A DNA stretch of 5,778 bases from an uncultured Veillonella sp. (GTDB lineage: Bacteria; Bacillota; Negativicutes; Veillonellales; Veillonellaceae). The stretch is from NCBI RefSeq assembly GCF_915069625.1, contig NZ_CAJZFD010000134.1, forward strand, positions 1 through 5,778, read 5' to 3'. The position numbers and the translations under genes were made by a program. Below are positions 5,762 through 5,778 of the stretch, in pieces (position 1 is the stretch's first letter; each line of letters opens with the position of its first letter). Under the pieces are notes generated by a model. That model was not told where the DNA came from. It saw only the letters and a list, made by a program, of their open reading frames with translations, and did not search any database.

Positions 5762-5778
5762 ACGGGCTATAAGCCCGT
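5762..5778. terminator. Second hairpin at the window end, possible terminator
   Basis: ACGGGCT (5762-5768) and AGCCCGT (5772-5778) form a perfect 7-bp GC-rich stem with an ATA loop, five bases after the first hairpin. The window ends on the last paired base, so any T run on the plus strand is not visible. On the minus strand the stem would be followed by GAGCAAACC, which has no T run, so a plus-strand role is more likely. It could back up the first terminator. Confidence 0.5.

Noticed and set aside
1..5778. Search for a phage, defence, toxin-antitoxin, CRISPR or transposon system
   Set aside because: No integrase, transposase, repeat array, att-like direct repeats or defence-type domains were seen in either strand. 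All genes fit a core metabolic locus.

Overview
The window looks like chromosomal DNA from an anaerobic, low-GC Negativicute, most likely Veillonella or a close relative. This is inferred from the AT-rich composition, the single-chain pyruvate:ferredoxin oxidoreductase (PFOR) with strongly biased codons, and the general gene style. No marker gene fixes the genus. Nothing suggests a mobile element, CRISPR array, rRNA or tRNA.

Layout. (1) Positions 1-280, minus strand: the first 93 codons of a class I SAM-dependent methyltransferase whose 3' end lies outside the window. It has its own extended -10 promoter at about 347-355. (2) Positions 401-429: a rho-independent terminator for the large minus-strand gene. 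(3) Positions 454-3990, minus strand: a complete 1178-residue PFOR (nifJ/por type) with all expected thiamine-diphosphate residues and all twelve ligands of three [4Fe-4S] clusters. (4) Positions 3991-4385: a 395-base divergent control region. It holds a PFOR promoter with a 5'-terminal stem-loop in its leader, a good plus-strand promoter bracketed by a perfect 12-bp inverted repeat, and several smaller dyads. (5) Positions 4386-5309, plus strand: a complete LysR-type regulator. (6) Positions 5309-5728, plus strand: a 139-residue single-pass membrane protein with a coiled coil. Its start overlaps the lysR stop by one base. (7) Positions 5734-5778: two hairpins in tandem, the first a plausible terminator of the lysR operon.

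How the parts fit together. PFOR oxidises pyruvate (in Veillonella largely derived from lactate) to acetyl-CoA and CO2 and passes the electrons to ferredoxin or flavodoxin. A LysR-type regulator transcribed divergently from a metabolic enzyme is a classic arrangement for a local regulator, so this one probably controls PFOR, itself, or both in response to a pyruvate- or acetate-related signal. That is inference from gene order and operator-like DNA. The co-translated membrane coiled-coil protein is unrecognised and is the least explained gene here. The window is mostly ordinary core metabolism. The points that deserve attention are the divergent control region, the LysR-coupled membrane protein and an extra CxxC in the PFOR linker.
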